From Lingula anatina (lineage: Eukaryota > Brachiopoda > Lingulata > Lingulida > Lingulidae), in contig NW_019776179.1 of the NCBI RefSeq assembly GCF_001039355.2, positions 499,928 through 563,927 on the forward strand: 64,000 nucleotides of DNA, given 5' to 3'. The translations under genes and the position numbers were made by a program. Shown in pieces: positions 1 through 13,800 of this stretch; position 1 is the stretch's first letter; each line of letters opens with the position of its first letter. Under the pieces are notes generated by a model that was not told the origin of the DNA, searched no databases, and saw nothing but the letters and a program-made list of their open reading frames with translations.

Positions 1-516
1 CTCATAAAGCGGGAGATTTGATGCTAAAATTAATCCAATATGAATATTTTTGTATTTATACGATAAAATGCATATTCCATCTGCTATCATTTTTAAAAAG
101 CAAGAGAGGACTTCGAGATTGGTGGGCGAAAGTAAAAGACACCTTAAATGACGTATTGAACAACCTCAAGGTGAAATATGCTGACCTTGTAGCATACGTG
201 CAGGAGAAGCTTGGTGACGCTGTGAACCAGACCAAAGGACATCTTGAAAATATCAAACTTATGACCACAACCGTAAGTAAAGTTCTGTAATTTGGTTATA
301 TACTGATATAGAACGTTGTTCAAATTTCAATATATGTATATTTACAGCAAAGTTTATATCATATTCTAGGTCCTACAAAATGCTCAACAGGCCGGTCTTG
401 ATAAGCTCGAGGGACTTAAACAGGTTGTGGCTCCTTACAAGTCCGATCTGGGGGATTTGTGGCAACAGCTTCTGGATGCCATTGCTCAGGCTAAGGCTGC
501 TTTACCTGGATACTAA
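1..516 (+). CDS. Family A gene A0, last two exons (partial)
   Basis: Two 3'-terminal coding exons of a family A gene whose 5' part lies outside the window. Exon 100-272 starts with KRGLRDWWAKVKD and ends at a gtaagt donor. Exon 370-516 follows a ttctag acceptor, encodes the VVAPYKSDLGDLW block and stops at TAA 514-516. Both match the last two exons of A1 (16473-16639, 16747-16893) closely, and the similarity runs on into the 3' flank. The exon at 100 has an anomaly: where A1 has AG before the exon, A0 has AA, so the usual acceptor is missing and the nearest AG is one base later, which would shift frame. A0 may be a pseudogene or carry a sequencing error. The function is unknown; the family looks secreted and amphipathic-helical. 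Confidence 0.7.
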
Positions 517-615
517 ACAACTTCAACTTATACGTTTTAAAGGATCCAGTGTAACTTAATTTTGTAATAATGTCAATTTTTGACATTATTGTTATATTGA
601 AACAGTTTCATGAGA

Positions 616-621
616 AATAAA
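616..621 (+). terminator. Poly(A) signal AATAAA of A0
   Basis: AATAAA lies 100 bases after the A0 stop codon. The corresponding sites follow A1 (16994) and A2 (28529). Confidence 0.6.
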
Positions 622-1600
622 AAACTGAATTTGATGTTTCACGGTGTTGTTAAACAGGGGTAATTTTTATCCGTTATTTCCGAAAAGTATTCTCCAATGC
701 GACATTGAGCTGATCTAATAGACAATATATGGACATCGGGCTGCTATTTTGTGAGTTCAAACTTAGAAAATTCCTTGTTCTTTGAAATACAATGTATAAC
801 TTAATGTATAATTTATTTTAAACATGTTTGATATCCAATTCAAAACAACACTAATATTTGGGAAATTTGATCGCCTTTAAAATTACTTCATGAAAACAAT
901 GAAGAATTGAAAAAATGTTTTAGATAAAATAGTTGGTCTTAAATCTTTATATTATTACACAATAATACTGATAAGAGGTGGGGAGTTTGTTGAAAGAAAA
1001 AATATGGAATTTGTCAAAATGCAGATCGGTCAATTGCTTTGTAAAATATCGCCTTACAATAAGACATAAGCACAAATGTGTAAAAATAATCTAAAAGGCG
1101 ACAGAAAAGTTGAAAAGATTGATCAAATTTCCAGAGACCAAGCTGCATGCAAAGATTTCTTCAAGGTAAAATGCTGTTGAAAAATAGCACTGGCCTTTTA
1201 GAAGTATTGAAATGCAAACAGGCATTTGGGGAAATTAAAACGAGCAAAATATATACATCCGATACTAAGGTCTTTCTTTCAATTCAAGATTCTTCGATGA
1301 GTGTATTACCTTCTGATGCGATAGAAAATTACAACCGTATTTGCCAGACAGGGATCTACCCTTTTTTATTGGTTAAAAACTCAAAATGATGAAAAATTAA
1401 GTCTTCACACAAATATTCAATTTTAGTGTAATCTCACACTGAGGTATTAGAGGGATTTGGTGGATATTGCAAACAACCAGTCTGCCTCTTGTTTTCCTTC
1501 TTTGTATTACTAGGGGCGAGCCAAATTTCCAAATAATGTAGCTGTAGTCATTTAACATTAGTCATGACGACAACTAATCTCACCAATCAGTCATGCTCTT
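622..1600. other. A0-A1 intergenic spacer, no gene seen
   Basis: I see no supported gene. The first several hundred bases are a diverged copy of the sequence after A1 (17000-17540), including phrases such as CCAAGCTGCATG at both sites, so the tandem duplication that made A0 and A1 included their 3' flanks. An 80-codon open frame at 1147-1389 has no recognisable content. Confidence 0.5.
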
Positions 1601-1660
1601 CAAATATGTCCAACCAGTGCCATGTGCTGGGACCGTTTTCTAGGATCGTCTCACACCTTG

Positions 1661-1762
1661 TCAAGTAAGATAAGGCGCAGACTGCACACTCCCATATACC
1701 AAGGTTTTAAAAAACCGACGTTTGACACCGTTCGTCCACATTGGCACCCCCGCAACAAGGAG
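1661..1762 (+). promoter_or_regulatory. Promoter and 5' UTR exon of A1
   Basis: AGATAAG (1668-1674, a GATA-factor type site) is followed by a weak TATA-like TTTTAAAAAA (1705-1714) and a short non-coding exon ending at a gtgagt donor (exon end 1762). The same order is found upstream of A2 (AGATAAG 20963, TATAAAAA 21001, donor after 21058), with conserved sequence between the elements. The 5' UTR intron ends at the atatttcag acceptor, two bases before the ATG at 1982. Confidence 0.5.
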
Positions 1763-1981
1763 GTGAGTTGAAATATAAGTTTTAAAATACCTTGTCACAT
1801 AAAGTAATATATGCAAGTCAAGGAAACGTATTTCAAACGAACAGAATGCTAACAAAGAGAGTACATCAGTTATGGGAATTTTCACAAGTAAACTTTAAGC
1901 TTTCAAGGTTTAGAATCTTTTGCCGTTGTGTGGAAACGTTTTAAAGGTTTGCCTTCACAAGAAATTTTCCATATTTCAGAC

Positions 1982-4794
1982 ATGAAGTTTTTGGCCCTCG
2001 TACTTGTCGCCACCTTCATTAGAGCACAGGCTGATTTTGTCCGCCGTAAGTAGAATACTTTTATATTATTTGCAAGTATTTCGATTGGATTTGTTCAGCA
2101 TTATCTGATATTACAACTTTTTCTCATCATTTTATTTTCGTTAAAAAGAAGCGGAGGTTGAAGTAATCTTTTTCTTCATTTTAACAACAATTCTTTGGGA
2201 GTAAAACAGTGATGTGTTAGAAACAGTATACATACCATAATATTTAATATATAACAGTATATATACTACAAGTTAAATTGATTTTTAATTTATGTCATTA
2301 GTGAATCTGGACAATGAGATTGCAGCTCTCGTGAACGAAGTCAATTTTCCACGCCATGTCCGCGAAACCAACCCGTAAGTACCAGAAATTTAAGACAGAT
2401 GCATTATTATGAGGACCATCAATGTTAGTACCGTTGCGACCGGTTAGTACCAACGCATTGATTTTTCGTGCCAGTACAGCAGAAGTTTGAATTTAGCCCG
2501 CTTTTACGAGTTATCTTGGTTGTAGCTGGATGCCATCAACATTCTATGCTCAAGTTTAAACATGGTAGCAATATTTTTGTAAAAAAACTAAAAGACCTTA
2601 AAGGAAAGTCCTTGTGCTGTTGAAAAGTAAATTTAATTGTTAGGTATTTTAATTGGTGTTTAGAGAATTTCAAATTAATCAATTTTCAAAGCAGAAAAGT
2701 GCTTTCATCAGTTAGTTGGATATAAGTCTATTATTTAAATTATTTTAATGCGTATTTAACTGAAAATCCAAAAATAAGTCCAATTACCAACCAAACCCCA
2801 ATATAGAGGTGCATTTCATATGCTGATGTGTCCAAAAATAAAATTGAATGAATTCAAAGTTGTATTCAATTTTTTAAAACATATATGTGTATAAAACAAA
2901 AATCCACGGCTGTCTCAATTTAAATCCAAATTTTAGTTTTTACCATGTGTTAACATTACACAAAGAGCCCTAAATGGTAACGTATGTTCCGGAAACGTAT
3001 GGTTACGTTTGTTCCGGGTCCTTAATATTTAATTTTAATACCGAGTTCCGATATATTTTGTAGTGATTCAGTCACGGTGAATAATACATGACGTAACCTT
3101 GAGCGTTTTTCTAAATATTTAAACTGTAACCCAAGGGGCTTTGCGTCATGGCTAATACTAGATAATGTATGTTCCCCAGAAAAAATGTCAAAAAGTTTCA
3201 TTTTGTTCAAGCACATGGTGCAATAGAAAACAGTGTTTTCTGTTGTTGACCGAAAATATATTGTGATTAGATGATAGTTTGACATTTCTGATGTAATTTT
3301 TGGATCACGAGGGGAAAAATAATTTATCTAACGCTTATTTTACTGTTGGTAGAGTGTATTTTCCCCTTTTTGCTCAAAATTCAGAGACAAGCAAACTTAA
3401 GCAGCTCAAAATCAATTAACTGCTCTATACAGAGATCATTATATTTTTTACAACATTATACTTGTAAAGGATAAACTGAAGAACAAAACCAGTGATGATT
3501 GAATTTTCAAAGTGAGTAAAACGTTTCTCAGCTGGACGTTGTGCATTTGTGACAGTGACGTATGTACCTTTTTGGGGATGAATCATTTTATATTATTCAT
3601 GGTTCTAGGAGAGTGAAACTTTGATACAAACTTTTTCGTGTGGGACCCTAAAACACTCAAACATAGTTTGTAATCTGCGCACTAAATATTTTTAAGAGCA
3701 TGCCTCCGACATCAATTGCACCTCTATATTGGATTTGGGTGGAATGCATTTAATCGAATGTTTAATATTAGGATCTGATACTTGTTATAGCCTTACAAGA
3801 GCCACCCAGACTGCTCTTGGCCAGGTACTGGAGGAGAAACTGAAGAATATCACAGACAAAATCAACAGTCTTGTGGCAACTGGTCACACAGTTAGTGATT
3901 TTTGTTAATTATCAATGTGCAGAAGTAATCGATAAAAATGTCTTAAGACAATGTGCTCTTGCTACTTGTGACGTATTTAATATGACAATTTAATATGACA
4001 CTTTTGTTTTGTGACACTGACGATTTAATCTAAAAGACAAATCAACGATTCATTTTTAACCAATATAAATACTTTTAAAAAATTTTTTCGATCATCTTAT
4101 TAAATAAAAGTGGTAATAATGATTCATCATTATCAAAATGTCTTACGCTGTAATATAAGGTCAGCAATGGCCTGCTGCAGCAGGCTAAGCAGCTGGCAGA
4201 CCAACTTAAAGAAATGGGCGGCAAGTACTTGGCCGACGCCAAGGCTATCCTTAGCACACTAAAGAGACAATTTTCTGCCTGGTTCCAAGGCTTTTTGGAC
4301 GTAGTCAAATGTTTTTGCTCCTATAGCTGTTGTGATTTCTCATATTTTTCATAATTAATCCTGGTTACATTTCATTAACATACTTTATTATTTTTATATT
4401 TAGCACTTATATAGTTTGGGGGATGTTTATTATCTCCCCAGTTTTGTAACTTTGTATCTTATTAGTTTTCGTCATTAATAAATGACAATTTCAGTCATAT
4501 GGACTTATCCTACTTAATTTGGAGCAAAAACAGAGCTTCGTTGTGCTTGTGAACATTTGGCTACATAAATGGCCTTTTTGGTTAGTCACAAATTTATAAT
4601 TGCTGCATCTTAGAGCGAATTCAGAACAGCGGACTAACAGATCCATGAATGAAATATGGTGACCCACTTAAAAGCTTGCCGCTTAATTTCTAATTAGACA
4701 CTGAATAGATTCTCCGTGTTGATTACGTTTGGGTCGGCCATATTTGATTCGCAAATCTGTAAGTCCGGTGTTCTGAACGCATTCTTAAATGACT

Positions 4795-4827
<33 letters not shown>

Positions 4828-7800
4828 TCTTTTTTTCTTTTTATCATAAATATATATATATATATTGGAAATAGTAACATCAGACACATAAAAATTATCA
4901 GGGAAGAGTACATTTAACTTCATAGAGTTGGGAAAGCATGCTGCGATCCTGATTTGGCGGTTAAACATGCAGCGATGACAGGAATCGTTTTTCGTGAGTT
5001 ACACGACAAAAAGTTGGAACTGGATATACCAAATTTAATTAGTCTCAAAATTTTTTTTTCATGTGACCGGGTACTTACGTCATCACTGGAACCCCCCCCC
5101 CATTAACGCTAGGTACCTGGGCCGAATCTGATTTGGAAAACGAAACTACACGCTAGCTGTGGTTTCACTGTCGTGCGTGTCTGAAGGAAACGAAAAAGAA
5201 TTAGGTAATAAAATCTGTGATTACACTCAGATGACAGGATTTCCTTTACACATTGTTTTTTTATAAAAATCAGAGTGTATTTCAGGTAGTTTAATCCCAA
5301 AATTGAACGATTTCTGTTGTTCACATGTATAGCAGATTTTGTACTGAAGTTGGAAATGGAAACGATGATAGTGCACCGCTTTCTTCACCTGTTTTATTCA
5401 CCCATCAAAATTTGCGAGGAAGAGCAATTTTTGTTTTTCCCTGGTGTATGTGCCATAAATGATCCGAGGTGACCAAAATACATGATTATACTATTTTAAG
5501 AGCTTTGTTTGTTATAAGGAACAGCTGTAAAACAGACTGGTATGTCTGTTTCCCAGATTTAAGCCCTGTTTCAGTGTCATTTTTGGCTTAGAAGTAAATT
5601 GGTTTTAAGTACACAGCAATGATTGGAAACAAATTGTTTCTTGTAACAAGACAAATCCATCCCCTTTCAGGAGAAAATACCCCCTTTTGTAATCCAACAT
5701 ATAGGAATATTTTGACGACTTTAGAAGATGATAACCCATTGTTGTTATCTAGTATCGTGGACAGGCGTATCGTGGATATATATGCGGCATTGATAAAAAA
5801 GGTTGCCCTCCCCTAATTCCGTGTGCTTTTATTTGAAAGTGATCATCCCACAGGTGTAAATTGTTATAAACAGTTATTCCAGATACCATATCTTACATGA
5901 TTAATGGTTTAGATAATACAAAATAGCGGTGAAAATATCCACATTTTATTCCATTTATTTAAATTCATAGCATGTACCCCCTCAAAACCGATATTTCACT
6001 GTAATTTCCACAAAGGTAAAGAAATGTCAATTAAATTGGAAAGACACTACAAAATGTCATCAAATTTACACAAAATTAGCACTAGGGTATGTTCGTTAAA
6101 GGTCGCGTGTCTAATAGCGTGCGTGTTTACCCCGTACTGCAGTTATCCCCTGTAGGCGGCGCAGCTTGCTTTCACAAACGTAACAGTTCTGTTTTGAGGA
6201 TTATTGTCCCAGTATTCCCGAAGAGCATGGTGGAGTTCGTCCAGATTACAAACAGATTGGCGCTCCTCTAAATTGCGCACTCCCAATCCATGCCACGGGT
6301 GCTCAATAGGGTTAACATCATGGCTTAAGGATGGTTGCTTCATCCTCAGAAGATCGAGTTTCTGCAACAAATTACTCACGAGAAGAGAACTGCGAGCACG
6401 TGCGTTGTCATGATGAAGTCAGTAGCATCCCTGAAGTCTCCTCTTCCAAATGGAATGAGATATCTGTTGAGAATGTTAAAGTAAAATGCCCCAGTAACGT
6501 TCTGTTCCAGAAGGATCAATGTACGAATACCATGGGCTTGGATGGCTCGCCAAAAGTGGACTGATCTGGCATCTCAGGCGATATTATCCTGCACACACCC
6601 TTCCAAGAGGTATTCTGCAACATGTGTACGGACCCTCATTTGACCATCGATGAGATACAAGAAATACCTTGGTTCTTCAGCAAAACCAGCTTCATTCCAG
6701 TGATGGATGACGAGGTTCCGGTGCCTCTGGGATCACTGAGCGTAACATTCTCAGCTCATATCTCACTCCATCTTCAGTCACTCTCCTGACTTCAGGGTTA
6801 ACTCCAGGCTTCATCATGACAGCACAATTACTCACAGTTCTCGTTTGGCAAGGGATTTGTTGCAGAAACACACTGTTCTTAGGAAAGAACCACCACATTT
6901 GAGCCCTGGTATTAACCCTACCCCAGCAGGCATAGTTGCGTTGGATCAACGTTGAAAACAGGTTGATACGTTGAATTGCCGTTGATCTACCTAAATTCAA
7001 CGTAAAATCAACGTTGATCCAGCCACGTCAAAACACCGTCATAATGTGACGTTGACTCAACGTTGTATTTTAGTCTTTGACACAACCTTGCAGTTATAGA
7101 CTGTAATTTAAAATATTAATTATTGAAAACCTGATACTTTGTTTATCAATACTGAAACTAAATTAATCAAAATGATAACAAAAGGGTTTTTTAAGTAAAA
7201 GTAACAGTTGTTTTGCGTCTTTAGTGAACTAGTAATTTTTCTAAACTTGTTATTCAGAAATATATTACAATAAACTGAATTCCTTGCAAGGTCTGCTAAC
7301 ACTAGGATGAATAAGTTGTTGTAAGTGTGGAGTGAAGTTAATAAAGTTGGCAGTTCTTGACAACCTGTTATAGATAGACAGGTTGAGGTGACTGTGACTT
7401 TGTTATTTATATATATAACTATATATATATAACTATCTAAAACCTTAGAAATTTTAACTTAAAGACCATACATTTATACCCTACATATATTTAGCCATCA
7501 AACATGTCCTACTGCTAAACACATCCAGGCTAAAAGGGTGTACCATGCTTTGGTGCAAAACATGCTTAGGAGCTAAATGCGTTGAAAAAAGCAGACAAAG
7601 CAGGCAGGATGTTTTTACAGTGTACGTTATAATTGTGTACGTTGGAATTTCCCCCTGGGTGGGGTTGATATAACATTGTTTTCTGACGTTGATACAACGT
7701 TGATTATCTGAGGTTGACACAACTTTAAAATCCAATGTTGATCCAATGTCTTCTCAACGTTATGGTTCAACGTTGTTTCAACGTTAAAACAACATAATTT

Positions 7801-8476
7801 GCCCACTGGGTACTGAGCATCTGTGGCATGAATTGGAGTGTGCAATGCAGAGGAGAACCAACCCCCTAAAAATCTGGAACATCTCCTACAAGCTCTTTAG
7901 GAAGACTGGGACAATATCCCACAAGACAGAATTGTTACCCTTGCTGATGGCTTGTCGCGCCGCCTACAGGAGATAATTGCAATACGCGTCAGGTACACTC
8001 ACGATTAGACGTGTGATCTTTAACAAGCACAACCTAATGCTAATTGTGTGTAAATTTGGTGACAGTTGGTGGCGTCTTTAAAAATTTATGGACATTTCTT
8101 TACATTTGTGGAAATCACAGTGAAACATTGGATTTGAGGTGTTACATGTTATAAATTTGAATAAATGGTACAAAATATGGATATATTCACCACTATTTTG
8201 TATTTCCTGAACCATTAATCATGTTATATATGGTATCTGGAATAAAAAAGCACTGTTTATGACAATTTACACGTGTGAGGTGATCATTTGGTATTGAAGG
8301 TGGGACAACCTTTTTGACCAATTATATATATATATATATATTTTTTTTTTCTAAGTTGAATGTAAAGTAAATCGGTGTGTTTATGCTGTCTTAGCAAGTA
8401 CACATACAGTACATATAAAATGCCAGCAAACTGCATTTAGACGATTAGTGCAGCGCAACTTCTTAAAGCAGTGGCC

Positions 8477-8511
<35 letters not shown>

Positions 8512-10673
8512 TGGGTGGATAAAAACCCAACGCAGTCCATTTACAACAAAACTGTTTATTTCTACTTGGCGTTATATTCATACTTGCCTAGCATATTGAA
8601 GCTTCGTGACTATTATCAACGCGGCAGTAACGTTACTATACCGCTTAAATAACCAAACACGTTAATGTAACGTTACAATAGGTTCTATGTTTGCTGGGAA
8701 AGGTGTTGTATCAAAACACTTATGAATCAGTAACGTGAAGTTGTATGTTTCGATGAAATGCAGTGCTTTTTGAGAACTGAGTTTGCAATGTTCAATGTGT
8801 ATTTCTATATTTCACCTTTGTTTATTTTCAGGCAAGCGTAATTTGTTTGAAAACTTCGAAGAAGAACTTTTGGGTGAGGTAAAAACGTCAATTTGTCGGC
8901 ATTATATCAAATCTATTTCATATCATCTGGGTACTTCCTCTAACAAAGTCAAAGAACGTAAGTCTTAGGTTTTACGTACTTACGTCTTACAATCACGACC
9001 CCCCTATATTAGTTGATTTTTTTATGTGATGGTACCATGTTACCCCCTTAGAGTGCCTGAATTAGTTCCTTAAAGCAAAATTCTATCGTTTTGTACATAT
9101 CATCAGACCGTAGCACTTGTTCTGGCTGACCGTGGTGTAGCTGAATGGTGGCAGGGAGTCAAGGACACTTTGTCCCAGGCTCTGGGAGGTTTCAGCTCCA
9201 AGTTCGCTGATCTCCAAGTCTTCATCAAGCAGTACGCTGGAGATCTGTGGGGCAAAGTAAAAGGACACTTCGACAACGTCCAAGAGGTAATAAAAGATAA
9301 TTCGAAAAAGTTTAACCCAGTTTTAATCTGCGTAATTGCTGTTAAATTTTCCAATGCCAGACGTTTTATGTATATGTATTCCAGTATGGTTTGTCTAGTG
9401 TTACAAAATTGTAATTGCTGAACTTATGCAATTATGTGTTTTAGCTCCTTGGACTGAGACTATATAATTACTTGTAATTGAGATTAGCTTCGGTTGTTGT
9501 CACGTTTTCGGTTTTCTCACTGGTGCGAAATGTTATTTGTCAATCTAAAATCCATGCATTTCCATGTACTTATCACATGAGCGTGATGTGAAAAATATTT
9601 CAACAGCACAAGTAACTTTTAATCAAAGCTGACAAATTCTGTCACTTTCAGTACCTTACCCATGCCAAGGACGCTAGCCTTGCCGTCACCAAGGAACTTC
9701 TGGAGTTCTTGGAGCCTTACAAGCAGGACCTTGGAAATCTGTGGACACAGGTGGTGCAGGCTTCCTACAACGCAAAGCACATTGTCTTGACTGGATCTAC
9801 TCCACCCCCTGTACCCCTAAGTAAGCGTCTTTTTATCTTATTGAAAAACATGGACAGCGGTAGTTAATTTGTGACATATGAGTGGATTTTGTAAACGATA
9901 AGTATGTAGTTGGTGAACAATTATTAGAAATTTACCAAGTTTAAAGCATTTTATATTATGCATGAAAAACGCACAATTCGACATCACGCGCAAGGGCTCG
10001 ATGTGGAGTTTGAAAGGTGACAAAACAAAAGGGGACTGGACCAACCTCCATGAGCAAAATGTCATTGACTTAAATAAATCGAAACGCTAAAAGAACATGA
10101 AAATTCACCCGTTTGCTAGAAATATGTTTTGGCGCAGTCTTCTGAAATCAGAATGAGGAGACGAGTATATGGCCATACGCCAAAAAAAAAAGTATCGACG
10201 CTATGACGTTTTATAAAACATAAATGTTGTTTTTAAACAAACAACCCCTGACTGCTTTCATGTCCATTTAAGATTTACCTTAATTTAATTGTGTACTATC
10301 AAAAATAACCTTATTTATTGGTGATAAATACAAAATTTACAAAATTTAGAGATTTCGATTTGCAATGAATAAACACTTAAACTGGATTGAAGTTTTGAAT
10401 TGCGCAAGGGGTCTCATGGCGGCGAGAATGACAAATGATTTAATTCGAACCAGACGAATCAAAATTGTAGCAAATGCATTTGAATTAAGTAAATAGTATT
10501 GACTTGTACATCTAAAAATAGAGCTTAAAGGTTAAAAAAAATAATTATAAATATATCTTCATCTTCGTTAAAACACTCACCTCAACATAATTATGTCATA
10601 TTGTTTGCACTGTTTCAGCTGCTGAGGATGAGATCCAGGTTGGTTGCTGTTCGTGCTGTATATTACACACACA

Positions 10674-10730
<57 letters not shown>

Positions 10731-10785
10731 CATAATGTTTGAGCTGCTAAGGACGAGGCCCATACTGCCGTTCTTGTTTTATGTT

Positions 10786-10857
<72 letters not shown>

Positions 10858-13800
10858 TACTGTTTCAGCTGCTGAGGTCGAGATCCGGGCTGCAGTTCGT
10901 GCTTTTTGATCAATTTCAGGGGAATATGAAACGATATCCTGTAGTGATTTATTCAAATAATAATTTTTTGAAACTATATGGTAGATATAATGGGAAAGAA
11001 TTGATATGCTGACTCGCTTCAAATGCATCTTTCAAATACTCTTTTTCTAATTATTGTACGAGTTTTTTCACATAAAAGAACATTATATGTATGCATATTT
11101 TATCTGTTCAAGATTTGTTGGAGGCGATAATAAAATACACACTTGAAAAATACAAATACACACTTGAAAAAAATCACTTGGATAATTTTTGGAACACCCT
11201 CATAGGGAAATATACTAACCTTTTCACATTCGTGAAGGGGAAGCTTGGCAAGGCCATGGACCAGAAGAAAGGACATCTATTTGATAACGTCAAGCTTTTG
11301 GTCACTACCGTAAGTAAATTTCTGTTATTTCATTCATATATAAACACAACTGATATTAAATATTGCCCGAATTTCAATATGTATATGTACAACGAAGTTC
11401 ATGTTATGTTCTAGGTCCTAACTGGTGCTCAACAAGCCGGTCTGGGCGTGATATGAAAAATATTTCAACAGCACAAGTAACTTTTAATCAAAGCTAAGAA
11501 AATTTTGTCACTTTCAGTACCTTGCCCACGCCAAGGACGCTAGCCTTGCCGTCACCAAGGAACTTCTGGCGTTCTTGGAGCCTTACAAGCAGGATCTTGG
11601 AAGTCTGTGGACCCAGGTGGTGCAGGCTGCCTACAACGCCAAGCACATTATCTTGACCGGATCTACTCCACCCCCTGTACCCCCAACTACGCGTCTTATT
11701 GACAAACATGGAGAGTACTAGTTAATTCGTGACAAATGAGAAATCGACTTTAATACATCCAGAAAACAAGAAAATTTGTCTATTATATGAGAATATGTGT
11801 TGGAGCAATCTTCTGAAATATCTAGAAAGAGAAAAGTATCGATGCGACGCAATCAACATACGTTCTAACAGAAAATTTTGTGCCACTAATCTGCCCCAAA
11901 AGGAACATTCCGATCCACAAAGAAATCATTGTGGTATAGTTTTACGAGATAAGGCAAAGGATAATGAAATATCAGTATCAATTGTCTAAAAGTTAACCAC
12001 CTGTGCCTGCTTCTATGTCGGTTCAATGGTGTACATTCATATTTTATGTGCAAAGACAGCATTTTTTCGATCAAAAATTTTATCTCTCGCTGAATTATAG
12101 AATACGGATTAATAGAATTTACATATTTCCATTCTTAATGTATAAACCTTAAGTAAATGGAATTGACTTGTGCATCTACGCAATAGAGCTAAAGGGATAT
12201 TGCTTTTATCTTTTTATCTATTTATTGTTCGCACAAAATAAATATCTGTTTTAACTGCTGAAGGCGAGATCCAGGCTGCAGTTCGTGGTTTTTACTACAC
12301 ACACACACACACATAGTAATGTTTCAGCTGCTACACTTTCTTAATGCTTTATATTACACATATATCATAATGTTTCAACTGCGGTTGAAGACGAGATCCA
12401 GGCTGCCGTTCGTGCTTTCAGGTCTGTTTTTGATGAGGAGATCAGCAAGCGTGATTTGGACGAGGAGAAGAGAGCGTAAGTGACTACTTATCTATTCACA
12501 GATATGATGATCGTTATTATCGTTACATGTTCTACGCATGATTTTCAGGTTGCTGACTAGCGCTTACATCTTCAAAAAGGCAAAAACAGGAAAAAATAAG
12601 AAAAAAAAAATTAAATTGTATGAAAAATATCACTCATCCTAAGATAAGCAAAATTGAAACGTTACAGCGAGTTATGCCTATTGCAAAATGATATTTTCTT
12701 TTCCAAGTGTCCTCCGTGCTGTTCAGACTGAGTTCGGACAGGCTTTGGAGCTCGCCCTTCAGCAGGCTGTAGAACAGGTCAACTCTGCCGTGGCCCATGG
12801 ACAGAAGGTATGGGGAATATTACCGTGAAGTTTTGTTATATTGGCAAGAAAATGACGAAGGGATGACATACGTAGAACGTTTTCAGTTCTAGTATTCTTT
12901 TTAGTATATCAGTTTTTCTAACTTATCTTTAATTTCTGTGGTTGGACCCTATTGGTCTCATTCATGTATCTTCATACGGACAACAGTTATCAATTTTATG
13001 AGGCGATTTGGCAAAATGAATATCACAATGGATCATTTTCTTGCTTTTTTAAATGACATATGGACTCGGAACAATATTGGTAAATAATGAAATGATAATT
13101 TGCTAATGATGAAATGGTGATCATTGAATTTAATTGATTCTTTTTTTTTTCATTTAAAATTTAGGTCACCAGTGAGATGCTGGCGAAGGTTGCCAATTAC
13201 ACCGAGTTGTTGAAGCAGCAGGGAGCCCAAACATACACAGACGTCAAGCAGATTCTGAGTGCCCTCACTGTCCAGGCCAAGCAATCCATTGAGGACGGCC
13301 TCAAGTCCCTAAGTGGCCTGAAGAACAAGTTCACCGCTGCTTTCAAGGATCTTGCTGACAATTTCTTCAAGGGACTCCAGAGTCTTTTTGGTAAGTTTTC
13401 CAATACATTTGATATTCTAAAATGACGGTTTGTTTAGTTAACCTATCTTTAAAATACAATGGGCATGTGGTTAGGTACATTTATATAAATCACTACAACC
13501 AGTATCTCAGACAACTCAAAGAAAGTCCACATGCCAGGGGATTAAGGCAAATGAATATCACCCCATTAACAAAAAAAAANNNNNNNNNNNNNNNNNNNNN
13601 NNNNNNNNNNNNNNNNNNNNNNNNNNNNNNNNNNNNNNNNNNNNNNNNNNNNNNNNNNNNNNNNNNNNNNNNNNNNNNNNNNNNNNNNNNNNNNNNNNNN
13701 NNNNNNNNNNNNNNNNNNNNNNNNNNNNNNNNNNNNNNNNNNNNNNNNNNNNNNNNNNNNNNNNNNNNNNNNNNNNNNNNNNNNNNNNNNNNNNNNNNNN

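Noticed and set aside
1982-2320. A dibasic RR at the end of the signal exon of A1 and A2
   Set aside because: It appears only if the exon is read into its intron. After splicing the codon is CTG (Leu), giving VRLNLDNE.
11729-11989. An 86-codon frame present twice (also 14461-14721)
   Set aside because: It lies in intron sequence after the duplicate exon 7, and occurs twice only because the block is duplicated around the gap.
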